From: Candidatus Poribacteria bacterium
GTDB taxonomy: Bacteria; Poribacteria; WGA-4E; WGA-3G
Reading direction: 5' to 3'
Length of the DNA stretch: 64,000 nucleotides
Assembly (NCBI GenBank): GCA_009841255.1
Contig: VXMD01000041.1
Location: forward strand, 1-64,000
Every line of letters starts with the position of its first letter. Position 1 is the stretch's first letter. Of the stretch, positions 52,748-64,000 are shown piece after piece. The translations under genes and the position numbers were made by a program. Under the pieces are notes generated by a model. It was given only the letters and a program-made list of their open reading frames with translations, had not been told where the DNA came from and did no database searches.

Positions 52748-53638
52748 TCAATCCAATTTACGATGCCTTGCCTCCCACTCTTCCCACGTCGGTTTACGAC
52801 CTTCGGTGAGCACAACCAGTGGCACCCGACCACCCCTCAGAGCCTTGGTTTTCACGAAGTCAGCGGCTTCCCGCGCTTCGGCAGTCAAGTCCGCTCGGTC
52901 AGGCGTGGGAAAGTAGCGGAAGTCGATGCTCCAACGGGATCTCTGCGTTGTGTTCACTTTGCTGGTATGCACACAAAGGTTCGACATGAACAACGCACCA
53001 CCAGGCTTCAGAGGAATAGGCACAGGCGTGCCACGCGCCTCGACATCATCCTCCATCCGGACGTTTGAATCCGTTCCCCGTGCGCCGTCCAGCAAACCCC
53101 AACGGTGACTCCCGGGGATGACCCAGCAACATCCATTCTCGACCGTTGCTTCGACCAAGGGCACCCATACCGTAACCATGTGGAGACCACCTGTATGCTT
53201 CTCTTTCTTACCGATCGTCGACTGGTCCAAATACTGACTGTCTTGGTGCCACGGAAACGAGGTAATCACGCTGCCGGGAAGCTTTGTCCGTAACGCAGGC
53301 GTCCCGATATTCGAGACTTCAGGACCTAAAAGAAGACGTAGCACGTCCAGAACACCGGGGAGGTTGTAGAGATCGTAAAACTTACGTCCATACATACCGA
53401 AAGACCAGTTGCGAGGCAATATATCCAATTCTTCGCAGATCGCCGCATAACGCCGCTCAAAGGATTCGTCTTCATAGCGCGACGACAGCTTCCCTTCACT
53501 ATACAACTCACGGCTATACGCCTCAACCTTCGCCTTGATGAAGTCGCGCATCGGCTCTAAATCCCCGTCATCAATAAGGTCTCTGACCACAACGTAACCA
53601 TCACGTTCATAAGCGGTCTTAATTTCCTGATCTGCCAT
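52748..53638 (-). CDS. Phytanoyl-CoA dioxygenase-family (PhyH) protein 2
   Basis: 296 residues, no signal peptide. FPWHQDSQY holds the His-Asp iron pair, NLCVHTSKVN the second His, and RSRWSIDFRYF the 2-oxoglutarate Arg. It differs strongly from the one at 44592, so it probably has another substrate. AAGGAG lies just upstream of the start at 53638. The gene is divergent from the enolase-superfamily gene (53804), sharing a 165-nt gap. Confidence 0.83.
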   Translation of the reverse strand: MADQEIKTAYERDGYVVVRDLIDDGDLEPMRDFIKAKVEAYSRELYSEGKLSSRYEDESFERRYAAICEELDILPRNWSFGMYGRKFYDLYNLPGVLDVLRLLLGPEVSNIGTPALRTKLPGSVITSFPWHQDSQYLDQSTIGKKEKHTGGLHMVTVWVPLVEATVENGCCWVIPGSHRWGLLDGARGTDSNVRMEDDVEARGTPVPIPLKPGGALFMSNLCVHTSKVNTTQRSRWSIDFRYFPTPDRADLTAEAREAADFVKTKALRGGRVPLVVLTEGRKPTWEEWEARHRKLD

Positions 53639-53803
53639 TAGTCAATCTCCTTAAAGTTCAACGTCACGCTCTCTAACCGCAAGGAACAATTAAAAACTTT
53701 CCGTCGCTGTTGCACAATCTCAAAGGATATGCTATCATGAATGCACATCAGACGCAATACTTATCAGTCATTTTAATCGATTTCATACACGAAGGGAACA
53801 AAA

Positions 53804-54937
53804 ATGAAAATTACCGATTTAAAAGCGATGACGCTCAAGGGATACAAACAGTGGAATTACGTCCAGATTGAAACCGATAACGGGTTGACAGGAATAGGCG
53901 AGGCGCATCCTGGGGCAGGAATCGCTGAGATTATCCTACAATTTAAGAACACACTCGTCGGTGCAGATCCAAGAAATATAGAACCCCTCTACCACCGAAT
54001 GATTGGTGCGGCGAGCAACCGATACGCAATGGGTTTATCGGCTATCGGTGGGATCGAAACAGCACTGTGGGATATACTCGGAAAAAGCCTGGGGGTACCG
54101 GTCTATCGACTGTTAGGTGGAAAGTATCGGGACCGTATCCGACTCTATGCCGATGTCGGACACGGAAAAGGCAACACGCCTGAAGGCTGGGCACAGCGAG
54201 CCAAAGAAGGTGTTTCGGACGGCTATCAAGCGATCAAATTCGACATCGATAACTCCGCAAACGAACTCAAACAGGATGCGGTTAATCGGGAACTCAGTAC
54301 AGCGGAGTTACAAAAAATGACCTCCTTAGTCGCCGCCGCACGCGAAGCCGCTGGTGATGGAATCGACATTAGCATCGACTGTCATAGTCTATTCAGCACC
54401 CATTCAGCGATGAAACTTGCCGAACGCTTAGAGCCGTTCGATCTAATGTTCTTGGAAGATCCGGTGCCGAACGATAACGTAGAAGCGATGGCGAAGGTGA
54501 GTGCCGCCACTTCTATTCCAATCTGTACCGGTGAGTTCCTGTTCCGGCGGGATGGTTTCAGAGAGTTGATCCAGTCACAAGCCTGCGATATGCTGCACGT
54601 CGATGTATCTGGAACGGGTGGGATACTTGAGGCGAAGAAAATTGCGGATCTGGCAGACCTCTACTACATTCCATTTGCGGCACACAACATCACATCGCCA
54701 ATCGGAATGACCGCAACGGCACACGTCTGCGCCGCTGTGCGGAATTTCATCGTTATGGAACTCCCATATCACGCCGATCAGGTTGAATGGCGATGGGATC
54801 TTGCAATTTCCAACGAACCGCTCATGCAAGATAACGTATTCATAGTGCCGGAACAACCCGGATTGGGTGTCGAGATCAACGCAGATGTCGCGAGGGAACA
54901 TCTCATGCCCGGATCCGATCATTTCGGTGTGTCTTAA
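53804..54937 (+). CDS. Enolase-superfamily dehydratase (mandelate racemase/galactonate dehydratase-like)
   Basis: 377 residues. The N-terminal capping domain (DNGLTGIGEAHPGAG) leads to a TIM barrel with metal ligands in SIDCHS (Asp about 192), LEDPVP (Glu about 219) and CTGEFL (Glu about 244), and a late His in AHNITSPIG (about 293), the general acid/base position of the family. It would dehydrate or racemise sugar acids; galactonate is one candidate. GAAGGGAAC lies upstream of ATG 53804. Its neighbour on the other strand is a dioxygenase. Confidence 0.82.
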   Translation: MKITDLKAMTLKGYKQWNYVQIETDNGLTGIGEAHPGAGIAEIILQFKNTLVGADPRNIEPLYHRMIGAASNRYAMGLSAIGGIETALWDILGKSLGVPVYRLLGGKYRDRIRLYADVGHGKGNTPEGWAQRAKEGVSDGYQAIKFDIDNSANELKQDAVNRELSTAELQKMTSLVAAAREAAGDGIDISIDCHSLFSTHSAMKLAERLEPFDLMFLEDPVPNDNVEAMAKVSAATSIPICTGEFLFRRDGFRELIQSQACDMLHVDVSGTGGILEAKKIADLADLYYIPFAAHNITSPIGMTATAHVCAAVRNFIVMELPYHADQVEWRWDLAISNEPLMQDNVFIVPEQPGLGVEINADVAREHLMPGSDHFGVS

Positions 54938-55037
54938 TTTTTCCATATTAACCCGTGTCATTGTCCGTCCCGAAGCAGGTCCTCACGAATTGGAGACGGC
55001 TTTACCACGGGCTCCGGCCGGAATCATCAGGCAAAAA

Positions 55038-56951
55038 TCACCCCGGTAAAGCCCCTTGGTAATTTACGCCGGTAAATATCCCGATGATCATCCAAATCCC
55101 CACAACACCAAATTCACCGATGATCAATCCCATAAACAGGGGTCGAAGCCTGCGATAGGATCCGATCCCGCCCGATTTCAGTGCCAAATACTTCAAAAAC
55201 CAGCCAATACAAATACAGGACCAAAGGAAATAGGAGGAATAAACCGCACCCATCACATATCCAATCGGGTGAATGTGCCACCACATAAATTGACGCTGCA
55301 TAATCAGTAGGAATCCAGTGATCCCAGCTCCCAAAAGCATACTGTACGCCTCCCCCATTTTCGGGTCTTTCGGATACTGAATCAGTGAAACGATATGGTT
55401 GAAGTATCTCGGCGATCCAACGAAGGGACCTCTTTGTAAATTCAAGCCACCTTTCTCATAAATCAAGGGCAGCGACGCCGCATACGAGACACCGATAGCA
55501 ACAACAATGGCAAGCACCATCACGCCGAGGATACTTCTCCGATTTAATCCGACCGGATCCGCCGCTTTGAAGCCGTGTAGCACGCTCGGCATCAAAATAC
55601 CGCCCCAGTCGCGCATCATTACCCGCTGGAACCCTAAAAGTGCTAAACTGTTGGCGTTGATAACCCTTGAGCCCGCAGTAATCTCAAAGTATTCTACAGG
55701 ATACATCGGTGCCTGAATCAGTAACATGCCGCCGTTAACGACCATCCACGACAGTGCTGTAGAAGCGATCAGAAACAGCGCAATAATACTACAAGCGACC
55801 CAAAACGACATCCCGGCGTAGACGCAGAGTCCCGCAAGCAACAGAAAACTAAGAATTGTCCCCAGCACCGCCCATCTATACGGCAATACCTCATCCGAAT
55901 CATCAATCGTTGTGGAGGCAGCGGATTCCAGAAACGTCCGTCTCAGGAGATCTTTGATATGGGACCGACTGTTAAGCAGGAAGGCAAGCACCATAACACA
56001 ATATGCAGCCATTGTCTGTCCTCTGGCAGAAATCCACGGACTGATAGGGATAGCAAAGGCGTTGATGATAATGTACTGCAACTTGAAGAATAGGAAGAAA
56101 AACCAGCAACTGAAAGACACGTCCATCGCCAGAAAGTAGGTGATACCGATAACAGAGAAATAGAGGAAGAACCGAAATTGGGGCCACCACCCCATTACAA
56201 TCCACGGACGCTCCGTGAAGGGGGTGTATAAATCATACCGATTCGGAATGCGCGGGAGTGCGGGGAAATACTCGTGCAGTCCATTGAGTAGATGAAAGAA
56301 GGCGGCAATTCCAAATCCTACCCACATGAGCCGATTCTTGAACAAACTATTCAGACCAGCGTGCATCGAGGTTTGCTGGACCATCTCCACAGGCACAGTA
56401 ACGAGTGGAAAGATGAACCTTTCGCGCTCAACCCACTGTTTCCTTATCACAACGGAAACGCAGATCGTCAGTGCGTAGAGCAGTAAAATGAAAACTGTCC
56501 AAACAAGGAGCGGTTTTGCCCAGAGTAGCCACGGAACAATTGACTCTCCCTCATAGAAATCGATAACGGCATGCGCATCCCACACAATTAGCCATTCAGG
56601 GAAGTGTGGATGCAACGTTTCTGCCCACTCGTTCTCAGGGGTAGCGAAATAGACCGGTGCCGCCAAATAGGGGAGTAAGTATCCGACCATTCCTTTCGAT
56701 GGAATCGCGGAACTGATGACCATCATCACCCAGACTGTCATCAGTTCATCCGGATTCAGCACCGCTCGAGGATATACCTTCTTCAGAATGGGATTGACAA
56801 CGAAGGTGAGAAAAATCAGCGTAAACACTGTCCCCAAAGGAAAATGATTTCCGGCGATATCTGTTCCTTGGAGATAGTAGTCGTTATAGGGGGTAATTGC
56901 CGTCTGTATGATGACGAGTGCCAAACCGATCAGAATCGCTCTCACGCTCAT
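55038..56951 (-). CDS. DUF6785-like polytopic membrane protein
   Basis: 637 residues, at least 12 hydrophobic segments. It begins MSVRAILIGLALVIIQTAITPYNDYYLQGTDIAG as the family does (split here as a signal-like first helix and a short loop), and has NPDELMTVWVMMVISSAIPSKGMVGYLLP. AAGGAATAA lies before ATG 56951. DUF6785/6784 proteins are common in poribacterial and planctomycete-type genomes; their role is unknown. It converges with the enolase-type gene, about 100 nt between. Confidence 0.75.
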   Translation of the reverse strand: MSVRAILIGLALVIIQTAITPYNDYYLQGTDIAGNHFPLGTVFTLIFLTFVVNPILKKVYPRAVLNPDELMTVWVMMVISSAIPSKGMVGYLLPYLAAPVYFATPENEWAETLHPHFPEWLIVWDAHAVIDFYEGESIVPWLLWAKPLLVWTVFILLLYALTICVSVVIRKQWVERERFIFPLVTVPVEMVQQTSMHAGLNSLFKNRLMWVGFGIAAFFHLLNGLHEYFPALPRIPNRYDLYTPFTERPWIVMGWWPQFRFFLYFSVIGITYFLAMDVSFSCWFFFLFFKLQYIIINAFAIPISPWISARGQTMAAYCVMVLAFLLNSRSHIKDLLRRTFLESAASTTIDDSDEVLPYRWAVLGTILSFLLLAGLCVYAGMSFWVACSIIALFLIASTALSWMVVNGGMLLIQAPMYPVEYFEITAGSRVINANSLALLGFQRVMMRDWGGILMPSVLHGFKAADPVGLNRRSILGVMVLAIVVAIGVSYAASLPLIYEKGGLNLQRGPFVGSPRYFNHIVSLIQYPKDPKMGEAYSMLLGAGITGFLLIMQRQFMWWHIHPIGYVMGAVYSSYFLWSCICIGWFLKYLALKSGGIGSYRRLRPLFMGLIIGEFGVVGIWMIIGIFTGVNYQGALPG

Positions 56952-57086
56952 TTTTTAATTATTCCTTGCGGTTCGGTCAGGTGAAATTGAGGTCTTAAAG
57001 TGCCTTTACGTAGATCCAGGGAAACACCCAAGCAAAAACCCTGTGCTGTTGTTTCTGGCTATGTTCTTTGGCATTCCTATAATGGA

Positions 57087-59573
<2,487 letters not shown>

Positions 59574-59624
59574 CGCATTTCTCCTTATATTGGTTATCGG
59601 TTCGTTCCGCTACGCTCCACTTTC

Positions 59625-59666
59625 GGTTATTGGTTGTTGGTTATAAGTTATAAGTTATAAGTTAAG
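59625..59666. repeat. Intergenic heptamer array
   Basis: Six heptamers in strict phase: GGTTATT, GGTTGTT, GGTTATA, AGTTATA, AGTTATA, AGTTAAG. A second array (GGTTCTT, GGTTGTT, GGTTATA, AGTTAAG) is at 59772-59799. Confidence 0.7.
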
Positions 59667-59785
59667 GGTCTCTCGCTAAACGATAACCTCTGTAAGGGTT
59701 GGGAATGTAATACAAGGAACGGATTTACTCTATTTAAAGACTAAATCCCCCAACCCCTACGACAACCTATTGGTTCTTGGTTGTT

Positions 59786-59855
59786 GGTTATAAGTTAAGA
59801 GCTCACAAAGACCCTCTTAACTTATAACCTAAAGGTTTTTTCGGAAGAAAAAACC
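59786..59855. terminator. Two strong hairpins formed by repeat units
   Basis: GGTTATAAGTTAAGAG (59786-59801) pairs perfectly with 59814-59829 (16 bp, loop 12). GGTTTTTTC (59834-59842) pairs with GAAAAAACC (59847-59855), 9 bp with loop GGAA. They could end or attenuate transcription in either direction. Confidence 0.5.
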
Positions 59856-59919
59856 GAACCTATAACCTATAACCCTTTTCGTAGAAAAACCGTACCGACG
59901 ACTGATAACCGTAAACTAT

Positions 59920-61047
59920 TCACCTTTCATAGATAGGCAAGAGGCGATAGTTCAACGCCAAAGCGAGGATAGCCATACCGGTGCCGTAGGCTCTGCCATG
60001 GGAACTCGCGAAACTGCCATCTTCTGCCTGCGTCTTCTGGAGCCACTCGATGGTTCTTTGATTCCAAGCCTTCCACGCCTCAAAATCACTTTGAAACAGA
60101 GCTTGCGCCATGTAGTAGAGATTATAGAACAGGTGTCCACTGCCGCGATGGTCAATGCGACGCTTGATGAACTCGGAAGCGGCTTTATACTCAGGTGTAT
60201 CTTTTCTTTTCGCAATCGCATAAATCAGGGTCCCGATCGCCGTCCGAGTGAGTCCACCCCCATGACTGCTCGCCATCTGATACGTTACAGTTCCATCTTG
60301 CATCGTGTGTGTCTGGAAAAAACTCACCGCTTTATCAACGGCTTCGTTGGGAATCTCAATACCGGCGTTTCGAGCACCGAGTATGCCCATCAACACGGTT
60401 CCAGCGACAGTTGTGTCGGCATCTTGGGAATCTGGGGAGTAACGCCAAGCACCCCACGGGTTCTTCTGCTGTGAAGTCAGTGAAGAGCGCACCGCCAGTT
60501 CCAACGCCTCGCTCAGGGGGCGTCGCCGTCCTGACGGAACATCGCTCCCTTCCCAGAGCAGTCGTTCACTTACTGCACCATACGCTTCTGAGAGTGCTAG
60601 CAAAGCAAAACCGTGTTGGTACATGGATCCGTGTCCGCCCCAAGTGCTACCGATGTACCCCGTCCGCGCATCCTGATTGGAGATAATATTGCGTAACGCC
60701 TTACGGATGGTCGTCGCATAAGGACCGAAATCCGGGTCTTCGCCACTCGCCATCAATGCCATAACACAAATTCCCGTTACGCCGGGTCCACTTCCCGCTC
60801 CCGACCAACCGCCATCCTCCATTTGCGAGTTAACGAGATAGCGTAAACCGCGGTCATTGATGATCCGAACCGCTGCAGGAACACCTGTCCCATAGCGGAG
60901 GGCAACATCCTGTGCATAAGTCGGTTCAATTGAAAAAGTAACCAGTAACCAGTAACCAGTAACCAGTAACCAATAACTGGAAACTTCTTTACTGAAAACT
61001 GGAAACTTTGAAACTTTAGCACACTTTACAGACTTTGAAATTTTCAT
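59920..61047 (-). CDS. Alpha/alpha-toroid (prenyltransferase/squalene cyclase repeat) protein with repeat-derived signal peptide
   Basis: 375 residues from ATG 61047, which has GGAGGAGG just upstream (a GTG 18 nt earlier is unlikely). QW-like repeats (QMEDGGWSG, QKNPWGAWRYSP, QAEDGSFAS) mark the terpenoid-cyclase/prenyltransferase fold. The DxDD motif of cyclases appears only as DADT, so cyclase activity is doubtful. The hydrophobic core of the export signal (YWLLVTGYWLLVT) is encoded by five GGTTACT heptamers. It follows the secreted paralogue gene by 5 nt, so it is in one operon; such toroid proteins often sit with MoxR/VWA-type operons in related phyla. Confidence 0.75.
   Translation of the reverse strand: MKISKSVKCAKVSKFPVFSKEVSSYWLLVTGYWLLVTFSIEPTYAQDVALRYGTGVPAAVRIINDRGLRYLVNSQMEDGGWSGAGSGPGVTGICVMALMASGEDPDFGPYATTIRKALRNIISNQDARTGYIGSTWGGHGSMYQHGFALLALSEAYGAVSERLLWEGSDVPSGRRRPLSEALELAVRSSLTSQQKNPWGAWRYSPDSQDADTTVAGTVLMGILGARNAGIEIPNEAVDKAVSFFQTHTMQDGTVTYQMASSHGGGLTRTAIGTLIYAIAKRKDTPEYKAASEFIKRRIDHRGSGHLFYNLYYMAQALFQSDFEAWKAWNQRTIEWLQKTQAEDGSFASSHGRAYGTGMAILALALNYRLLPIYER
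60937..60978. repeat. Heptamer array encoding a signal-peptide core
   Basis: Five units of AGTAACC (60937-60971) plus AATAACT, GGTTACT on the coding strand. Translated as a period of 7 residues: YWLLVTG. GGAAACT-like units continue to about 61010. Confidence 0.8.
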
Positions 61048-61052
61048 GATGA

Positions 61053-62849
61053 TTACCTCCTCCACCCAATCGGACCGAATACACGCTTAAACTCATCCTG
61101 CTGCCACGGCGTCAGGACTTCAAAGTCTACCGTCTGTGGAAAAAGTTGGAAAAACATCGAGATCGAAGAACTTCCCTCCTTAAGTGGACCGGGAACCAAC
61201 TGCGACGCTGCCGTTTCCAACTGCCCCCGTTGCATGTCATCCAAAAGCAGCTGTATATCTATGCACGCCACCACCATACCCCGCAATGCCTGTTGACGTA
61301 AAGCCTCTCTTTCGGCTCGATGTTCGCTATACGCCGCAAATGCCTCTTCAGAAAGCACATCTTTGATGGTCTGCTGATAGAGACCATCTCTTGTAATGTC
61401 TGAAGCACTGGCCTCACCCCTTCGGCTGTTTATTCTATCTTCATCTCGTAAATTTTTCCGCATGGCTTGAAGCCTTATAGCAGCTTGTTTGCGAGTCATT
61501 GCATCCGCTTCGACAACCTTCAGGAGTCGTCTCTCAAACTCCTGAAGTATCGCCTCGCCGGCTTCATCACGGGCTTCAATGTACTCTTGCGCTACACCTT
61601 TAGTGACAAGTGCCAAACGCCAAGCGGCACGTTCGTCGAGGGGACCTAATAATTCGGTATGCGCTGCGAGTTTGGCTTCGGCAATCTCCATCATTTGCTC
61701 TGGAGATTCCACTGTGTCGGCATTCAGTTCAATCCAAGGTGGCAGTTTCCCAGGCGGATCAACCACTATATCCTCAATGACTGCTTTAAATTGTTTTTCC
61801 ATTTCAACAAAGGGTCCGGGGATGACTACTTCAAATTCTTCTTCCATCTCAATAAGGGTTTCGGGGTCGACGACAAAAACTCGTTCTATGTTTGTATTCG
61901 CGTTAACCAACTCTCGCCAAACCTTGGACTGTGCCTCACTCAAGACGCCATCCAGAGAGATTTTCAGCCTGTAGTGTGCCAACTGTGCCGCCTGTTCTGG
62001 ACTGAGCCACAACGCGTTCATTGTGTTCGGAAAAACTCCGCTCTCTGCTGTATCAAGCAAGGACTGCCCCACTTTTTCGCGTTGATCTGCTCTTAAACTG
62101 AGTTCCTTATCGAGTGTAACAGCGATCCACTGAACGACTGCCTGTCGATCCCGAACCTCTCGTGCCGCTATAAATTCCAAATAATCCTGAAGCTGCACCT
62201 CGCTCAAGTGTTTCGCGAACGCCGCTTGGCAGCCTGGATGTGCCAATAGCATCTCAAGCAACGACATGTTTCCTTCTTCCACCGCTCTTGCGAAGACACC
62301 CAGACCACCGTCCTGTTCCAAGGTACTTTCAATTGAATTGAGAATGGATTGATGAAATGCATTGATAACCGTCTCGTCCAGCGCATAACGCTTACCGACG
62401 CCTTCGACAACGCGTTGGATCAGGGACACAATTCGTTGTTTGATAACAATGTTCACTCTTTCATTCGGATGCACTTTAACGAAGGGTTCGATATCGCCCT
62501 TCCGTGTCGTTTTGAACGAGACTAAGTGTTTCCCACCATCAACGACGGTAACAGGTTCCCCAGTTCGCTCGTTGTATCCCTCTTTAGATATACGAATCAA
62601 GTAGCGTCCGGCAGGAAGTCCAGCCTGTTTGTACTTTCCATTGACATCCGTTTTTGTTGTCCATGCCTTTCCGCTGTCGCTGGCAACAATCTTGACCGTA
62701 ACATCCTCAATTGGGTTCTGAGCTGACGTTAGGTCAGTAATCAGTCCATCGACGGTCCCACCCTTCAGGGCATCGTCCCGCGCAAAGACGATACCGAACA
62801 ACATACTGACACAAGCAACCATTATTAATACATATCGTAAATGACGCAT
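61053..62849 (-). CDS. Secreted protein with carboxypeptidase-regulatory-like domain, tandem paralogue 1
   Basis: 598 residues from ATG 62849 (AGGAGGATC upstream); an earlier start at 62882 adds 11 residues. The signal peptide ends IVFA-RDD. Residues about 30-115 are a carboxypeptidase-regulatory-like/CNA-B-type beta sandwich (GGTVDGLITDL, DVNGKYKQAGLPAGRYLIRISKEGY in two parts). The rest is mainly helical, rich in Glu/Ala/Arg with phrases such as LSPEQAAQLAHYRLKISLDGVLSEAQSKVW, similar to heavy-metal-binding or periplasmic Spy-like helices. It ends VFGPIGWRR. A close paralogue precedes it. The function is unknown. Confidence 0.65.
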   Translation of the reverse strand: MRHLRYVLIMVACVSMLFGIVFARDDALKGGTVDGLITDLTSAQNPIEDVTVKIVASDSGKAWTTKTDVNGKYKQAGLPAGRYLIRISKEGYNERTGEPVTVVDGGKHLVSFKTTRKGDIEPFVKVHPNERVNIVIKQRIVSLIQRVVEGVGKRYALDETVINAFHQSILNSIESTLEQDGGLGVFARAVEEGNMSLLEMLLAHPGCQAAFAKHLSEVQLQDYLEFIAAREVRDRQAVVQWIAVTLDKELSLRADQREKVGQSLLDTAESGVFPNTMNALWLSPEQAAQLAHYRLKISLDGVLSEAQSKVWRELVNANTNIERVFVVDPETLIEMEEEFEVVIPGPFVEMEKQFKAVIEDIVVDPPGKLPPWIELNADTVESPEQMMEIAEAKLAAHTELLGPLDERAAWRLALVTKGVAQEYIEARDEAGEAILQEFERRLLKVVEADAMTRKQAAIRLQAMRKNLRDEDRINSRRGEASASDITRDGLYQQTIKDVLSEEAFAAYSEHRAEREALRQQALRGMVVACIDIQLLLDDMQRGQLETAASQLVPGPLKEGSSSISMFFQLFPQTVDFEVLTPWQQDEFKRVFGPIGWRR

Positions 62850-62869
62850 CTGTTTTGATCCTCCTGTAA

Positions 62870-64000
62870 TCATCTCCGCCACATCATTGGACCGAACACC
62901 CGCTTAAACTCATCCTGCTGCCACGGTGTCAGGACTTCAAAATCTACCGTCTGTGGAAAGAGTTGGAAAAACATTGAGGTCGACGAGCTTCCCTCCTTAA
63001 GCGGACCGGGAACCAACTGCGACGCTGCCGTTTCTAATTGCTCCCGTTGCATGTCACCCAAAAGCAGTTGCATATCCATGCACGCCACCACCATACCACG
63101 TAACGCCTGTTGATGCAAAGTTTCTCTCTCGGCTTGGTACTCGCTATACCGCGCAAACGTTTCTTCAGAAAGGACATCTTTGATCGCTTGTTGGTACATC
63201 GGATGACTTGTAATGTCAGCCTTCGTCTCTTCATCTCTGTGTAACCTGCCCATCGCTTCCTTCATAGTGCGTTGGAGCATCGCTGTTGCCTCTTCACGAG
63301 TCATCTCCCCAGCTTCGACTTTTTTTCTGAGAGCCGTTTCAGCTTCCCGGGATATCGCTTCGAGACTTTCCCCTTGGGCTTCAATGTATTGTTGCGCGAC
63401 ACCTTTAGTGACGAGTGCCAGACGCCGAGCGGCACGTTCGTCAAGGGCACCTAACAACGCGGTATGCGCTGCGATTTTGGCTTCGGCGATCTCCATCATT
63501 TGCTCTGGAGTTTTCGCTGTATCGGTGTTAATAGGGTTAATTTCAATCCAAGGTTGCATCCCTTGCGGGTCAATCACTATATCCTCAATGACGACTTCAA
63601 CTTCTCCCTCTATCCCAAGATGCGCATCTGGTTCATTGGGGATAAATACAAATTTCTTGTTCGGGCCGGCAACGCCTTTCGCATCTATCCTATCAACCTC
63701 GATTACCCTCTTGATGCCGATTTCGGGTGCGATGATAAACATATCCACTTCGTTTGCTCTTGCATTAACTAATCCCTGCCAGACTTTGGACTGCGCCTCA
63801 CTCAAAACACCCTCCAAAGAGACTTTCAACCTGTAGTGTGCCAGCTGTGCCGCCTGTTCTGGACCGAGCCGCAATGCATTCATTGCGTTCGGAAAAAGTT
63901 CGTTCTCTGCTGTATCAAGCAAGGACTGCACAACCTTTTCGCGTTGATCGGCTCTCAAACTGAGTTCCTTATCGAGTGTAACAGTGATCCACTGAATGAC
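62870..64000 (-). CDS. Tandem paralogue 2, 5' part beyond the window
   Basis: The frame is open to the window edge; at least 376 residues are visible. From WITVTLDKELSLRADQREKV onward it follows the downstream paralogue closely and ends VFGPMMWRR. The first methionine seen (63958) is internal, not a start: the reading frame continues upstream with VIQW, matching VVQW of its twin. Its stop lies 20 nt before the start of the twin. Confidence 0.7.
   Translation of the reverse strand, partial: VIQWITVTLDKELSLRADQREKVVQSLLDTAENELFPNAMNALRLGPEQAAQLAHYRLKVSLEGVLSEAQSKVWQGLVNARANEVDMFIIAPEIGIKRVIEVDRIDAKGVAGPNKKFVFIPNEPDAHLGIEGEVEVVIEDIVIDPQGMQPWIEINPINTDTAKTPEQMMEIAEAKIAAHTALLGALDERAARRLALVTKGVAQQYIEAQGESLEAISREAETALRKKVEAGEMTREEATAMLQRTMKEAMGRLHRDEETKADITSHPMYQQAIKDVLSEETFARYSEYQAERETLHQQALRGMVVACMDMQLLLGDMQREQLETAASQLVPGPLKEGSSSTSMFFQLFPQTVDFEVLTPWQQDEFKRVFGPMMWRR

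Larger units (their letters stand above)
59574..59919. other. Repeat-rich gap between toroid gene and 828-residue gene
   Basis: No coding sequence. It holds two arrays of heptamers of the type GGTTATT/AGTTATA (59625-59666 and 59772-59799), AACCTAT repeats near 59857-59875 and two strong hairpins (59786-59829 and 59834-59855). The ribosome binding site of the 828-residue gene is at its left end. Confidence 0.7.

Noticed and set aside
59574-59919. Heptamer arrays as a CRISPR array
   Set aside because: Unit length is 7 nt without spacers and no cas gene is near.

Overview
The window looks like chromosomal DNA of a candidate-phylum marine or sponge-associated bacterium, most likely a member of 'Candidatus Poribacteria' (inferred from gene content; no 16S or marker gene is present). 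The reasons are: secreted WD40-like proteins ending in a QNFPNPFNPETWIPF-type C-terminal domain; LamG/CBM9 proteins sharing a KLxxTWGxLK tail; two phytanoyl-CoA dioxygenase-family proteins; Gfo/Idh/MocA and enolase-superfamily enzymes; a DUF6785-type membrane protein; VCBS/ASPIC and Ycf48-like repeat proteins; and heptanucleotide tandem repeats inside and between genes. The cell is didermal: there are lipoproteins and outer-membrane barrels. No rRNA, tRNA or CRISPR array was seen.

Layout. 0-14.5 kb: secreted and envelope proteins (cytochrome-like lipoprotein, Ycf48-like repeat protein, small exported protein, LamG protein, twin WD40-like proteins, large outer-membrane protein), with three good sigma-54 promoters and candidate enhancer sites. 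14.5-17.5 kb: a 1015-residue protein with N-acetyltransferase and sterol-carrier-like domains. 17.7-22.6 kb: an AT-richer accessory island holding a HTH-methylase-specificity fusion, a convergent PD-(D/E)xK-type nuclease and a TnpB transposon whose right end supplies the start of the next gene. 22.5-31.8 kb: oxidoreductase, broken O-methyltransferase, CBM9-like protein, TPR and VCBS/ASPIC proteins, MATE exporter, esterase. 31.8-35.2 kb (minus): three-gene set of ribbon-helix-helix-like protein, ABC exporter with extra N-terminal domains, and DUF1854 protein. 35.4-43.3 kb: phosphodiesterase, two ECF sigma genes each fused in frame to another domain (PurC in the first, a winged-helix domain in the second), and two ABC-2 permeases.

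43.4-54.9 kb: Gly/Ile-repeat peptide, frameshifted nucleoside phosphorylase, dioxygenase, LamG protein, methyltransferase, then a TetR-type regulator whose operator recurs in front of two paralogous repeat proteins, a small barrel protein, DUF4405 membrane protein, a second dioxygenase and a galactonate-dehydratase-like enzyme. 55-64 kb (minus): membrane protein, then a probable operon of tandem secreted paralogues, an alpha/alpha-toroid protein and an 828-residue exported protein, with heptamer repeats scattered through it.

The most unusual points are the ECF sigma-PurC and sigma-winged-helix fusions with internal ribosome binding sites and a shared upstream element at the same distance; the paired enhancer-like sites near sigma-54 promoters; the palindrome-controlled TetR regulon; heptamer repeats that encode a signal-peptide core; and the shared C-terminal tail of three secreted proteins. 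Functions are inferred from motifs read by eye; no database search was run.
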